A stretch of DNA of 64,000 nt from Phycisphaerae bacterium (lineage in GTDB: Bacteria; Planctomycetota; Phycisphaerae; UBA1845; UTPLA1), in assembly GCA_019636475.1 (NCBI GenBank), contig JAHBXN010000002.1, forward strand, positions 372,001 through 436,000, in the 5' to 3' direction. The position numbers and the translations under genes are program-made. Positions 19,529 through 30,296 of this stretch are shown in pieces (position 1 is the first letter of the stretch; every line of letters begins with the position of its first letter). The notes below the pieces were generated by a model. That model saw only the letters and a program-made list of their open reading frames with translations, made no database searches and was not told where the DNA came from.

Positions 19529-20524
19529 ATGATGAACGAAGGTGGCGCGACCCGTGTTGAGGGTAGTGTTGACCCGAGGATTCCGACGGCCCTTGCGCCG
19601 GTGGAATCGGTGCAGAAGACGCTCGACGCGACTGCTCGAGCGCGACTTCACCGGCTGCTCACGCGGCCGTTCGAGTACATCCATCACCCGAGCTTTGAGA
19701 AGGCCGGCGCCGGCAAGGAGCTCTTTAGTGACGAGTTTGCCGGCGAAGTTTCGGCCCGACCGTGGTGCAACGCGGTCGATCCGACCGCCCCGTCGTTTGA
19801 CACGTCGCTGGCCGCCCCGATTACGCTGACTGCCAAAGAAGAGAAGAAGCTGTTTCTTCAGTTGAACTATGCCCGATTTCGGATGGGCAAGATTCTCAGC
19901 CGGTTTGCCGGCAAGCGATTGAGCGAACAGGCCGCGCAGGAACTCATCTGGTGGCAGACGAAGGTCGAGGCCATCCGCGGCGAGATCGTCAAGGCCAACA
20001 TGCCGCTGGTGCTGGCGATGGCCAAGCGAACGCGCCTAGGCAATCTCGATTACGCAGAGTTGGTGAGCGAAGGGAACATGGCACTGCTGCGGAGCGTGGA
20101 CAAATTCGACTGCGGGCGGGGCTTCAAGTTCAGTACCTATGGTTGCCGGGCGATTCTGAAGAGCTTCAGCCGAGTGGCGATGAAGATCGGTCGATATCGC
20201 GGGCGATTTCCAGTTGAATTCGATCCTACGCTGGAGCGCAGCGACTTCGCGGAGCAGCAGCACGATAACGTCGAATCGGGATGCCTGGATGAACTGCGCG
20301 GGATTCTCGCGGACAACTCGGCCTCGCTGAACGAGGTCGAGGTAAAGGTTCTTCAAGCCCGGTTCGCACTGGCCCGCGTGGAAGGCGCGCCCGGGGACGG
20401 GCCGCAAACGCTGGAGGAAGTCGGCATGCTGATCGGCGTGACAAAAGAGCGCGTCAGGCAGATTCAGAATCGCGCCTTGTCGAAACTTCGGGAACGACTG
20501 CAGAAGGATTTTCTGGCGGCGTGA
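19529..20524 (+). CDS. RNA polymerase sigma-70-family factor lacking region 3
   Basis: A 331-residue sigma factor. An N-terminal ~110 residues are not conserved. Region 1.2/2.1-like helices follow (TAKEEKKLFLQLNYARFRMGK gives the helix TAKEEKKLFLQLNY), then the core of region 2 (NMPLVLAMAKRT, LVSEGNMALLRSVDKFD, GFKFSTYGCRAI). Region 4 follows (TLEEVGMLIGVTKERVRQIQ), the helix-turn-helix for the -35 element. Only ~50 residues separate regions 2 and 4, so region 3 is absent or very degenerate. AAGGAG lies 8 nt before the ATG. It is convergent with the 16S gene and shares its terminator. The promoter class it reads cannot be told from sequence. Confidence 0.88.
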   Translation: MMNEGGATRVEGSVDPRIPTALAPVESVQKTLDATARARLHRLLTRPFEYIHHPSFEKAGAGKELFSDEFAGEVSARPWCNAVDPTAPSFDTSLAAPITLTAKEEKKLFLQLNYARFRMGKILSRFAGKRLSEQAAQELIWWQTKVEAIRGEIVKANMPLVLAMAKRTRLGNLDYAELVSEGNMALLRSVDKFDCGRGFKFSTYGCRAILKSFSRVAMKIGRYRGRFPVEFDPTLERSDFAEQQHDNVESGCLDELRGILADNSASLNEVEVKVLQARFALARVEGAPGDGPQTLEEVGMLIGVTKERVRQIQNRALSKLRERLQKDFLAA

Positions 20525-20565
20525 TCCCTGTGGCGAGCGGGGATGCGCTGAGGAAGGAAAAAGAA

Positions 20566-20603
20566 AAAGCCCGTCGAGCGCTAGCGCGCACGACGGGCTT
20601 TCC
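20566..20603. terminator. Bidirectional terminator between the sigma gene and 16S
   Basis: AAAGCCCGTCG (20566-20576) and CGACGGGCTTT (20591-20601) form an 11-bp stem. On the minus strand it is followed by TTTTTC/TTTTTCC, a strong signal for 16S. On the plus strand the T-run is short, so it is weaker for the sigma gene. Confidence 0.85.
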
Positions 20604-20750
20604 TATATCAAGAAACAGAGATCGCCAGGAGGACCGTTTCCGGCACCTCCAACTGCCGGCCGAAGCCGACGATTCGAGATTGTGCTGACCATAATCGAGC
20701 CGGGGCCGTCACTCCGAAGAGTGTCGGCGGAAGCTCGTCTAGGTATCCCC

Positions 20751-22328
<1,578 letters not shown>

Positions 22329-22578
22329 TTATTCGTTGAACCCGCCTCGCCGAAGCGAGACAGATGTCCTGCGAATTGACAGCGTGACCCGGCCGAAGCC
22401 GAGCACGCCTATTGGCTCAAACGCTCGTCTGCTACGAGAATGTTTGAGCGTCGGCCGCCTATAACGACTGCCGACTCACCCATTTGCGACCGAATGAATC
22501 GGTCGACTTCTGGATCGACAACCGGTCGAATAGCAGACTCGACCGGTGCCTCACATTCCCGTGGCGATCTCTGTTCAC

Positions 22579-22591
22579 TTGTCAAAGAACA
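22579..22591 (-). promoter_or_regulatory. boxA antitermination site in the 16S leader
   Basis: TGTTCTTTGACAA on the minus strand, differing by one base from the boxA before 23S. It lies about 250 nt upstream of the 16S 5' end and about 75 nt after the promoter. Confidence 0.75.
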
Positions 22592-22663
22592 CTCTTCAAG
22601 CGGCCGTCAGGCCACCCGAAGCCGCCCGCAACGATGTTTCCATCCCTCACAGGCGAGCAGCGT

Positions 22664-22691
22664 AATGTACCGTCAGGATTGTAGGTGTCAA
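22664..22691 (-). promoter_or_regulatory. 16S rRNA promoter with A/T-rich upstream element
   Basis: Minus strand: TTGACA (22691-22686), 16-bp spacer, TACATT (22669-22664). Just upstream (about 22709-22727) is the A/T-rich run AATTAGTTTAAAAAAAT, placed like an UP element. It has the same hexamer and spacing design as the 23S-unit promoter. Confidence 0.75.
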
Positions 22692-23074
22692 GCGGCCTTG
22701 GCCGATTTTTTTAAACTAATTAGTGAGGCACGAGAAGAGGTTCAACGCCGAAGCCGGCAAAATACGCAACCGTTTATGCCGCCGAACGTTAAAATCCACA
22801 CCAACAAACGGGAATCCCGCCGCCCGACGCTATAATCGGCGGACTTGATCCACGCCGCCAAGCGATTCCCGAGCGGAGGCATCGAATCAACGCAAGAAAA
22901 CACGAAGTCGGCGAATCGGGGGTGAAGCGGCGGCGCAGAGCCCGCCCCGTCGCGACGAGGGTTATTGTGCCACGCGAATGACACACCCTCAATGAACGAC
23001 ACCAGTGCGATGCAGCCGGCCGAGTTGAATTCCAATTCGGCGGCGGTGTCCGAAAGGCGCGAGGAGAATCGAGC
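22692..23074. other. Divergent region upstream of 16S and the HD-domain gene
   Basis: About 380 bp. It holds the A/T-rich UP-like tract of the 16S promoter and the Shine-Dalgarno GAGGAG (23061-23066) of the next gene. The minus-strand frames here look like shadows: no ribosome binding site and no recognisable motifs. Confidence 0.5.
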
Positions 23075-23644
23075 TTGAAACGCGAGGCGGCATGGGAACT
23101 AGTCTGCGAGTATGTCGGATCCGTTGCGCTTCGGCAGCACATGCTTTCGGTTGAGGCCGCCATGCGGCACTACGCGCGCCGGCTCGGCGGCGATGTCGAG
23201 CAATGGGGTGTGACCGGACTGCTGCACGACTTCGATTATGAGCGATGGCCCGATCCACCGTCTCACACGCGAGAGGGCGCGCGGATTCTCCGCGAGATGA
23301 ACGTGGACGATGAGATTGTCGGGGCGATCCTATCGCATGCGGAGTGGAATCATGATTCGTATCCGCTCGATCGGCCGATTCGGAAGGCGCTGAGCGCAGT
23401 GGATGAGCTATGCGGCTTCATTTATGCGGTCGCACTGGTTCGGCCGACGAGGCTTGATGGGATGGAGCCGTCGTCGGTGAAAAAGAAGCTGAAGACGCCG
23501 CAATTCGCGGCGGCGGTGAATCGTGAAGACATCCGAAACGGCGCGGCGCTACTGGAGCTGCCGCTTGAGGAGCACATTTCGAACTGCATCACGGCGATGC
23601 GATGCGTCGAGTTGGAAATCGGGCTTGCAGCGCGAACCGGATAA
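23075..23644 (+). CDS. HD-domain hydrolase
   Basis: A 189-residue cytoplasmic protein of the HD metal-dependent phosphohydrolase superfamily. The ligand set includes His in ALRQHMLSVEAAM, the HD doublet in GLLHDFDYERWP, and a later His/Asp pair (SHAEWNHD, SAVDELCGF). This matches the group of small HD proteins often found with tRNA or nucleotide metabolism genes; the substrate is not known. The start is TTG with GAGGAG 8 nt upstream. It is followed 61 bp later by the M1 peptidase gene on the same strand and may be co-transcribed. Confidence 0.85.
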   Translation: MKREAAWELVCEYVGSVALRQHMLSVEAAMRHYARRLGGDVEQWGVTGLLHDFDYERWPDPPSHTREGARILREMNVDDEIVGAILSHAEWNHDSYPLDRPIRKALSAVDELCGFIYAVALVRPTRLDGMEPSSVKKKLKTPQFAAAVNREDIRNGAALLELPLEEHISNCITAMRCVELEIGLAARTG

Positions 23645-23705
23645 ACGGTTACGACCCCGGTGTCGAGACTGCGGCCTCATTCCCGGAGTGAAACTGGAGA
23701 AGGGT

Positions 23706-26486
23706 ATGCGAACTGAACCTGATATCCGCCTGGATGCGGATCATCTGCGCGTCGTGGCTTGCGGCGCTTCCGTGAATCGAGGCGAAGCGAACCGCGCCGG
23801 CCGGCCAAGGGGCGCTGCGTCTCGTGGTCTTCGCGGGCGATCGACCGTTTTCATTCTCACAACGGCTCTCTCTCTCTTGATCGGCGCGCGGCCGGGATTT
23901 GCCGATACGAGCGACGAACAACTGAAATTCGCAAAGGAACGTCCGTTCGACATCGAGCACATCAAGCTGGATCTCTACTTGGAACTTCCGCAAAAGTTTG
24001 TTCGGTCACGTGCGACCATCAAGGGACATGCGTTGCGGCCGCTGGAGCGAATCACGCTGGACGCCGTCGGCTTCAATGATGTCTCGGTGGCAGCACGTTT
24101 CAGCGGGGAATCGTCCGCGCCGGCCGTATTTGAAAACGACGGCGAGCGGATCACCGTTGAACTCAAGAGATCGCTGGAGGCCGGCGAGTCACTCGACCTG
24201 TTCATTGACTATACACTGGATGATCCGAAGTCGGGTCTGCACTTTTTTGCGCCGTCGGAGGAAGAGCCGGAGACGCCTTACCTGGTCTGGTCGCAAGGAC
24301 AGTCGATCGATAATCGGCACTGGATTCCGTGCTTTGACCATCCGAACGAGATGCAGACCTCGGAAGTTGTTTGCACAGTCGCAGAGCCTTACCAGGTTAT
24401 CAGCAACGGAAAACTGGAGCGCGTCACGGAGAACAGCGACGGCACGCGCACCTTTCACTGGTCGCAGACGAAGCCGCATGTCTCGTACCTGATTACGCTG
24501 GTTGCGGGCGAGTTCGCGACGCGGACGGACACGTGGCGCGATATCCCGGTCGCGTATCATGCGAACCCGAAGCACGAGGAGAAGCTCGAACGATCGTTCC
24601 GTAACACGCCGGCGATGCTGGAGTTTTTCAGCAACCAGATCGGCGTGAAATTCCCCTGGGCGAAATACGATCAGGTTTGCTGTCATGGATTCGGCGGCGG
24701 CATGGAGAACACCAGCGCTACGACGCTTGGCGAACGGGCCCTTTATGACGACCGGCGAATATTGGACGACGATCCGGACGGTCTGATCTCCCACGAACTC
24801 GCGCACCAGTGGTTCGGCGATTTGCTGACCTGTCGAGACTGGGCGCACATCTGGCTGAACGAAGGGTTCGCATCCTATTTCGAGGCGTTGTGGGATGAGC
24901 ATCACAGCGGGCCAGAGGAATTCTCCTACAACATGCGGAACAAGGCGCGCGGCGCGATCAACGGAGGCCGCGAGCATCCGGTGGTCTGGCGAGGTTACAC
25001 CAGTCCGGATGAACAGTTTGATTCACGGGCCTATCCGAAAGGCGCGTGGGTCGTCCACATGATCCGACGACGCCTTGGAGACGGGCTGTTCTGGCAGGTG
25101 ATCAAGACATACGTCGAGCGTTTCTCGCACCGCTCCGTCGACACCGAGGACCTGCGGAAGACAATTGAAGAGGTCACCGGGCGCAGTTTCGAGCGATTCT
25201 TCCTTGACTGGACGGGGCGAGCCGGCAGCCCGGAGGTGAAGGTCGCGTATCGGTGGCTGGAACAGGACCGGATGGCCAAACTGACGGTGGAGCAGACGCA
25301 GAAGGAGGATCCATTTCATTTTCCGCTGGTGTTTGAGTTCGGTTTCGGTGGGGATGAGACGCCCTACCGCATGACGCACGAGGTGACCGAGCGGCAATCC
25401 ACGTTTTATGTTCCGCTGAAGCGGCAACCGAAGCAGGTTCGCATCGACCCGGAGCAGGCCGTGTTGATGACGCTGGCGCGCGAGCAGCCTCGGAACATCT
25501 GGATTTCGCAACTGGAGGATGCCAATCCATCGGCGCGACTGGACGCAGTGGAGCATTTCGCGGACGCCGGAGGGCGTGCGAACATGAAGTTGCTCATTCG
25601 GCGGCTTTCGGTGGATTCATTCTGGGCGGTTCGGGCTGACATCGCGGAGCGACTTGGGAAAGAAGGCAGTGAGTCGTCGCGTGACGCACTTCTTGCGAAC
25701 ATCGGGACGGACCATCCGCGCGTTCGGGCCGCGGTGGTCGAAGCACTGGGGCAATTCGCGGGTGACGAGAAAGTCGCGGCGGCCCTGGCGGCGCTCGTTG
25801 AACGCGGCGATCCGAGTTACCGCGTCGAGACGGCTGCCATCCGCGGATATGCGGCGGTACACGACGGAGACTCGGCAGCCATCATTCGTGTGGCGATGGA
25901 TCGGGACTCGGACCGTGACGTGATCCGCGCGGCAGCGCTGGAGGCGATGGGTTCAAACGGGGGCACGGACGCATTCGGTGCTTTGAAAGCGTGGTCCCTG
26001 CCCGAAAAGCCGATGACGTGCCGGGCCGCGGCGATTCGGGCACTGGCCCAACTTGCATCGCGGGATGTGCTGGATGAGCACGCGGTGGATGAGGTCGTGT
26101 CCCTTGTCGAGAAAGCGATCAAGTCGACGCCGATGGAATTGCGGCGAGCCGGTTACGCGGCCTGCGGCACGCTGGGTCCGCGCGCGGCGGGACTGGCCGC
26201 GACGATCGAAGAGGCGATGAAAGGCGGTCCTCGCCGACTGCGTCGCATGGGCGAAGAGACGCTGAAGCGCATCCGCGGCGAGCAAAAGCCGGATAAGCAA
26301 TTGGCGGAGTTGCGCGAGAAATTGGAACAACTGACCCAAGAGTACAAACTGATGTCGGCGACGATTTCGAAGCTGAAATCCAGTAAGGGTTCCAGCGAGG
26401 CAGAGACCGAACCTCGATCCGGGAAGGAGCAGACATCAGACTCAGCTCCTGCCGCGGAGCCAAGCTCGGGCGTTTTGGCGAACTAA
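23706..26486 (+). CDS. Secreted M1-family aminopeptidase with C-terminal HEAT repeats
   Basis: About 926 residues. The ATG at 23706 has GAGAAGG upstream and gives an Arg-rich n-region followed by a signal-peptide core (VFILTTALSLLIG); the frame is open to 23523 but that start would be non-native. The catalytic domain shows the exopeptidase motif GGMENTSATT, the zinc site HELAHQW (His363, Glu364, His367) and the third ligand in WLNEGFASYF (Glu386). After residue ~600 come HEAT-like repeats (SSRDALLANIGTDHPRVRAAVVEALG gives one unit core DHPRVRAAVVEALG), ending in a coiled coil (KQLAELREKLEQLTQEY) and a Ser/Glu-rich tail. It probably cleaves N-terminal residues from peptides in the periplasm. 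HEAT repeats replace the usual ERAP1-like C-domain. Confidence 0.92.
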   Translation: MRTEPDIRLDADHLRVVACGASVNRGEANRAGRPRGAASRGLRGRSTVFILTTALSLLIGARPGFADTSDEQLKFAKERPFDIEHIKLDLYLELPQKFVRSRATIKGHALRPLERITLDAVGFNDVSVAARFSGESSAPAVFENDGERITVELKRSLEAGESLDLFIDYTLDDPKSGLHFFAPSEEEPETPYLVWSQGQSIDNRHWIPCFDHPNEMQTSEVVCTVAEPYQVISNGKLERVTENSDGTRTFHWSQTKPHVSYLITLVAGEFATRTDTWRDIPVAYHANPKHEEKLERSFRNTPAMLEFFSNQIGVKFPWAKYDQVCCHGFGGGMENTSATTLGERALYDDRRILDDDPDGLISHELAHQWFGDLLTCRDWAHIWLNEGFASYFEALWDEHHSGPEEFSYNMRNKARGAINGGREHPVVWRGYTSPDEQFDSRAYPKGAWVVHMIRRRLGDGLFWQVIKTYVERFSHRSVDTEDLRKTIEEVTGRSFERFFLDWTGRAGSPEVKVAYRWLEQDRMAKLTVEQTQKEDPFHFPLVFEFGFGGDETPYRMTHEVTERQSTFYVPLKRQPKQVRIDPEQAVLMTLAREQPRNIWISQLEDANPSARLDAVEHFADAGGRANMKLLIRRLSVDSFWAVRADIAERLGKEGSESSRDALLANIGTDHPRVRAAVVEALGQFAGDEKVAAALAALVERGDPSYRVETAAIRGYAAVHDGDSAAIIRVAMDRDSDRDVIRAAALEAMGSNGGTDAFGALKAWSLPEKPMTCRAAAIRALAQLASRDVLDEHAVDEVVSLVEKAIKSTPMELRRAGYAACGTLGPRAAGLAATIEEAMKGGPRRLRRMGEETLKRIRGEQKPDKQLAELREKLEQLTQEYKLMSATISKLKSSKGSSEAETEPRSGKEQTSDSAPAAEPSSGVLAN

Positions 26487-26546
26487 TCGCCGCGTCCCAG
26501 GTCCGTCGGCGTCGCGTCGATGCGGTTGGGTGGAGGAGGCCTGTGC

Positions 26547-26888
26547 ATGCGGTCTATCTTGCTACTGGTCGCGTCGAATCTGTTCATGACTTTTGCATGG
26601 TATGGCCACCTGAAATTCAAGCATGTCGGCCTGATTAAGGTGATTTTGATCAGCTGGGGCATCGCTTTTTTTGAATACTGCCTTCAGGTCCCGGCGAATC
26701 GCTGGGGGCACGGCGATGGGCCGGGCCAATTCGACGCCGCGCAACTGAAGACGATTCAGGAGATCATCACCCTGGTCATTTTCTGCGGCTTTTCGGTAAT
26801 TGTGCTGAAGGAAGAGATGAAGTGGAACTACATCGTGGGTTTCGTACTCATCGCGGCCGCTGGATTCTTTGTATTCAAGAAATGGTGA
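26547..26888 (+). CDS. DMT-superfamily small membrane protein (DUF486)
   Basis: A 113-residue protein with four predicted membrane helices (ILLLVASNLFMTFAW; LIKVILISWGIAFFEY; IITLVIFCGFSVIVL; YIVGFVLIAAAGFFVF). It carries the DUF486 hallmarks NLFMTFAWYGHLK, ISWGIAFFEYCLQVPANR and QLKTIQEIITL. Members are DMT-like and presumed transporters or channels of unknown substrate. The ATG at 26547 follows GGAGG by 8 nt; the frame extends to 26520 but lacks a site there. Convergent with the agmatinase gene. Confidence 0.88.
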   Translation: MRSILLLVASNLFMTFAWYGHLKFKHVGLIKVILISWGIAFFEYCLQVPANRWGHGDGPGQFDAAQLKTIQEIITLVIFCGFSVIVLKEEMKWNYIVGFVLIAAAGFFVFKKW

Positions 26889-26904
26889 CGGGCTCGCAGC
26901 GGCG

Positions 26905-27777
26905 TCAGCGATTGCCCTCGATGTGTGCCATCAGCTTATAGATCAGCTTGGCCGCGAGAAACTCGGTCTGGGCGGTTCCCGGCAGGGGCAGCACCTCGAC
27001 AACGTCGCAGGCGACAATTTTTCTGGCCATGGCCGTTGCGCGGAGGAGGTCGCTGACCTGAAACCAGTCGAGTCCTCCGGGTTCGGGTGTTCCGGTTCCG
27101 GGGGCGTAGGCGGGATCAAAGCCGTCGATGTCGATGGTGACGTAGACACTTTCGCTGAGCGAATCGACGGCCTGCATGATCCAGTCGGGATTGTTTCGGG
27201 TTTCCCGGGCGGAGATGGGCTTGAAGTCGTGGCTTTGCATGAAACGATGTTCTTCGAGGCTGTAGTTGCGGATACCGACGGGAATGACCGGGATTTTCAA
27301 ATCGAGGACGCGCCGCATGACGGCTGCATGGCTGTAGCGGGTGCCTTCGTATTCATCGCGCAAATCAGCATGGGCGTCGATCTGAAGCACGCTGAGCTTG
27401 CGGTGCTTTGATGCCACGGCGCGAACGAGCGCGCTGGTGATGGAGTGTTCGCCGCCGAGGCTGATGAGGGTTTTGCCGTCGCGGACGATTTTCCTGGCGA
27501 CATCATAGATGTCGGCGTGCATTTGCTCCGGGCCGGCCATGTTCGGGAAGATCGGATCGAGTGTGGCGATTCCGGCATCGAGGAATTCGCGTCCGTACTC
27601 TTCGTCGAACAGCTCGACCTGCTGGCTGGAGGTGATGATCGCCCTCGGTCCGTTTCGCGTGCCGACCTGGAAGCTGACCGTACTGTCGTAGGGGATCGGG
27701 AGCACGGCGTACTTCGCGCGTTTGTACTCGCTGTACGGCGCGGGGATGGCGAGAAAATTGTCGGGCATCTGTGACAT
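26905..27777 (-). CDS. speB: Agmatinase/arginase-family ureohydrolase
   Basis: A 290-residue binuclear Mn hydrolase, probably agmatinase (agmatine to putrescine plus urea). The metal-binding sets are LGGEHSITSA, QIDAHADLRDE, and TIDIDGFDPAYAPGTGTPEPGG, the last being the agmatinase-type signature. The chosen start (27777, MSQMPDN) follows GGAG; an upstream Met at 27999 would add 74 residues without family similarity. It is a single gene convergent with the DUF486 gene. Other ureohydrolases, such as guanidinobutyrase, share these motifs, so substrate is inferred. Confidence 0.87.
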   Translation of the reverse strand: MSQMPDNFLAIPAPYSEYKRAKYAVLPIPYDSTVSFQVGTRNGPRAIITSSQQVELFDEEYGREFLDAGIATLDPIFPNMAGPEQMHADIYDVARKIVRDGKTLISLGGEHSITSALVRAVASKHRKLSVLQIDAHADLRDEYEGTRYSHAAVMRRVLDLKIPVIPVGIRNYSLEEHRFMQSHDFKPISARETRNNPDWIMQAVDSLSESVYVTIDIDGFDPAYAPGTGTPEPGGLDWFQVSDLLRATAMARKIVACDVVEVLPLPGTAQTEFLAAKLIYKLMAHIEGNR

Positions 27778-28058
27778 GCGGTCAGTCGCTCCAGCAGGAA
27801 AGGTCAGCGGCGCTTCCGCCGCCTGTTCGAGGGGAAATACTATGTCAGCGGAGTGAAAATGGAAAACGAAGGCGCCGTCGGCGTTTGAGCGAGTCGGAAT
27901 GGCGGCTGGATTCGTCGCAGGGAAAGGTGTCCGGGGCATGTTGACGGAATGTGCGGCATGTGTCATAAAACGCAGACCGCCCCGGGAGATGGGGAGCAAA
28001 CCGCTCAGTCATTCCATTTCGCGAGGCGGCACAGGAACCTTTTGACGAGGATCAGGCC

Positions 28059-28412
28059 ATGACTCACGTCGTCACCGGACGTTGTGTGAATTGTCGCTAT
28101 ACAGACTGCGCCACCGTTTGCCCGGTGGAGTGCTTCTGGGAGACCGAGAATCCAGCGATGCTGGTAATCGATCCGGATACATGCATCGATTGCGGCTTGT
28201 GCGTCCCGGAGTGTCCGATCCACGCGATCTACACCGAGGACGAGGTTCCTGCCCCGTACGCCGAGTGGACGAAGAAGAATGCCGAACTCTTCAAGTCGGG
28301 CAAGAACATCACGGAAAAGAAGGATGCTCTGCCCGGCGCCCTCTCACTCGAGGAAATTCAACAAAAAGAGAAGGATCAGGGCTGGGATGTGCCCGAACCT
28401 GGCGGTGTTTGA
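28059..28412 (+). CDS. fdxA: 7Fe/8Fe ferredoxin, FdxA family
   Basis: A 117-residue electron carrier. The N-terminal half matches Azotobacter ferredoxin I-type proteins: CVNCRYTDCATVCPVECF followed by CIDCGLCVPECPIHAIY. The first Cys set (C-x2-C-x4-C-x3-CP) fits a 3Fe-4S cluster plus contributions to a 4Fe-4S cluster, while CxxCxxC in the second half binds the other 4Fe-4S. The tail (EDEVPAPYAEWTKKNAELF) is typical of the long FdxA group. It works in low-potential electron transfer; the partner enzyme is not evident from the neighbours. Confidence 0.93.
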   Translation: MTHVVTGRCVNCRYTDCATVCPVECFWETENPAMLVIDPDTCIDCGLCVPECPIHAIYTEDEVPAPYAEWTKKNAELFKSGKNITEKKDALPGALSLEEIQQKEKDQGWDVPEPGGV

Positions 28413-28446
28413 CGACTCCGCACGCGACGGGACGTCGTGCGCTGCA

Positions 28447-29244
28447 ATGGCAACCGGACTTCGTGACCGGCGGCTGCCGCGCGCGCTGCCGATCGTCCTG
28501 TTGATGGCGTTTTTCGCTTCGTTCGGCTGTACGGCGGAGTCCACGTCGAACAGCATCGTGTATTACTGCGACGGTGCCGGTTGGTACGCGGGAAGCGGAA
28601 AGGTTCAATCCGGGCTGAAACAGGCAAAATTTCCGGGCCGGTTTGAGCGGTATGGCTGGAGTACGCTGCTGGGCCCGGGCACGGACCATCTGATTGCGGC
28701 GCGGAGCACGGCTGTCGCAATGGGGCTGACGCGAAGAATCGAGAAGCACCTGCGCGAACATCCCGAAGCGGACGTTCATCTCATCGGGCTGTCGGCAGGG
28801 ACGGCGGTTGTGTTGAATGCGATTGAGCAACTGCCGGCTGATGTCAAAGTATCGAATGTCGTACTCTTGTCATCATCGGCGTCATCGCAGCGCGATCTGA
28901 CGAAAATCATGCAGCGGGTTTCGGGATGCATTTACAACACGGTGAGCCGGCGTGACTCGATCCTCAGCACGTTGACAGTGAATGCGGACGGCGGCGAAGG
29001 GAGGCCTGCCGGTGCGGTGGGATTCCGGCGGCCGCGCGGGACGAAGCGTCCGGGGAGCGATCAGGCGTATCGTCGGGTGGTCAACCTTCCCTGGAAGCCG
29101 GCGTATCTGGCGTATGATTGGGACGGCGGCCACACGCGCGTGACGAGTTCGAAATTCATTCGATCGGTGATCGCGCCGCGGCTGAAATCGAAGGATGCTT
29201 TCCCATTGGACCGGCCGATGGTCGCTTCGGCGACGAAAGATTGA
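28447..29244 (+). CDS. Alpha/beta-hydrolase-like lipoprotein
   Basis: About 265 residues. The start at 28447 gives a basic n-region, a hydrophobic core (ALPIVLLMAFFASF) and a lipobox FGC, so it is a putative lipid-anchored envelope protein. The nucleophile elbow GLSAG (HLIGLSAGTAV) is present, with a DGAGWY segment early that may be the oxyanion hole. A likely acid/His pair lies in DWDGGHTRVTS near the C-terminus. It looks like a serine hydrolase of the alpha/beta fold but substrate is unknown. It is followed 2 bp later by the next gene and is probably co-transcribed with it and with the ferredoxin. Confidence 0.75.
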   Translation: MATGLRDRRLPRALPIVLLMAFFASFGCTAESTSNSIVYYCDGAGWYAGSGKVQSGLKQAKFPGRFERYGWSTLLGPGTDHLIAARSTAVAMGLTRRIEKHLREHPEADVHLIGLSAGTAVVLNAIEQLPADVKVSNVVLLSSSASSQRDLTKIMQRVSGCIYNTVSRRDSILSTLTVNADGGEGRPAGAVGFRRPRGTKRPGSDQAYRRVVNLPWKPAYLAYDWDGGHTRVTSSKFIRSVIAPRLKSKDAFPLDRPMVASATKD

Positions 29245-29246
29245 AC

Positions 29247-30239
29247 ATGCCTATCTCCCGCCTCCTGCTCGGCACAGGTCCGACGCGATTACTGCGACGT
29301 CGCAGGGCGGCGCTGCGCATCGTCGTTGCGTGCGGCGCCGGCTGGATTCTGCCTCTTTCGTTGAACTGCTCGACCACCGGCAATCGGACGATCCGGGCGG
29401 CCAATGCCGCAGAAGACCGCGGCGAGGCACACGTTGCCTATGATGCCTATTGTCAGGCGCTTCGACAGGATCCGGGTGACAGGCGATCGGCATCAGCCAT
29501 TCAGCGACTTGCCCCGACGGCCGCGACCTACTGGGAGTCGCAAGCACGAATCTCCGAATCGAAAGGCGATCACGCCGAGGCATGGCGGCGCGGAATGAAA
29601 GCGCTGGACATTCGGCCGGACCAGCCAGGTCTGGCAGATTTCGTACGGCAATTGGAACAAACCTATCCGAACGACGTGGAGCCGGCGCGACAGGCCTGGA
29701 TACGGAGCGGACAGGTTCGCGTGGCAGCGGCAACGGCGATTGAGAGTCCGGCGGTTCGCGAGTCGACGCCGCCGGAGGAGCCTGTGCCGGACAGTGATGA
29801 GGCTGGGGGTGGAAAATTCGAGCGCAGTCGAAGCGAACCGGAACGTCGAGGAGCCAGGCAAGGAAGACGCGATCAGTCGCATGAGGATCGGCGTACGTCG
29901 GCGCGGGATGATCAGCGCGATGCGGCGGAGCGGCCGCGCGGATCGTCGGCGGAGACAGGCGAATTCGTCGCGGTTTACACGCTGAGCCGCCGGCGCGATT
30001 CGAATCCGGAACGACAGCGGATTGCGGACGGCATTTTCCTGAGGCTGCGTGATGTGGACGATGATCGATCGGTCGATATCGATCTGGACGACGGCAACGA
30101 TCGAATTCAGAAAATTCGCGGAATGGGTCAGGGGCAGTCGAAGCTGTTTCGTGGGCGGTCGGGCCGATGGTATCGATTCACCCTGATCGACGTGGACGCT
30201 CGCGAGCGGACGATTCGTGTCGGACTCCGACCGGGTTGA
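29247..30239 (+). CDS. Lipoprotein with TPR-like helices, unknown function
   Basis: 330 residues. N-terminal Arg-rich region, hydrophobic core (ALRIVVACGAGWILPLSL) and lipobox SLNC. Residues about 50-150 contain TPR-like helix pairs (AHVAYDAYCQALRQDPG; AWRRGMKALDIRPDQPG). A middle region (about 170-240) is rich in charged Arg/Asp/Glu/Ser and probably disordered. The C-terminal ~90 residues (VYTLSRRRDSN..., WYRFTLIDVDARERTI) form a beta-rich domain not recognised. It starts 2 bp after the hydrolase stop, so the two are translationally close. Confidence 0.7.
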   Translation: MPISRLLLGTGPTRLLRRRRAALRIVVACGAGWILPLSLNCSTTGNRTIRAANAAEDRGEAHVAYDAYCQALRQDPGDRRSASAIQRLAPTAATYWESQARISESKGDHAEAWRRGMKALDIRPDQPGLADFVRQLEQTYPNDVEPARQAWIRSGQVRVAAATAIESPAVRESTPPEEPVPDSDEAGGGKFERSRSEPERRGARQGRRDQSHEDRRTSARDDQRDAAERPRGSSAETGEFVAVYTLSRRRDSNPERQRIADGIFLRLRDVDDDRSVDIDLDDGNDRIQKIRGMGQGQSKLFRGRSGRWYRFTLIDVDARERTIRVGLRPG

Positions 30240-30296
30240 TGCTCGTGTGAGCAGCCGGTTTGTTCCATTGAGAGAACCGGATCGCCTGGATCGGGG

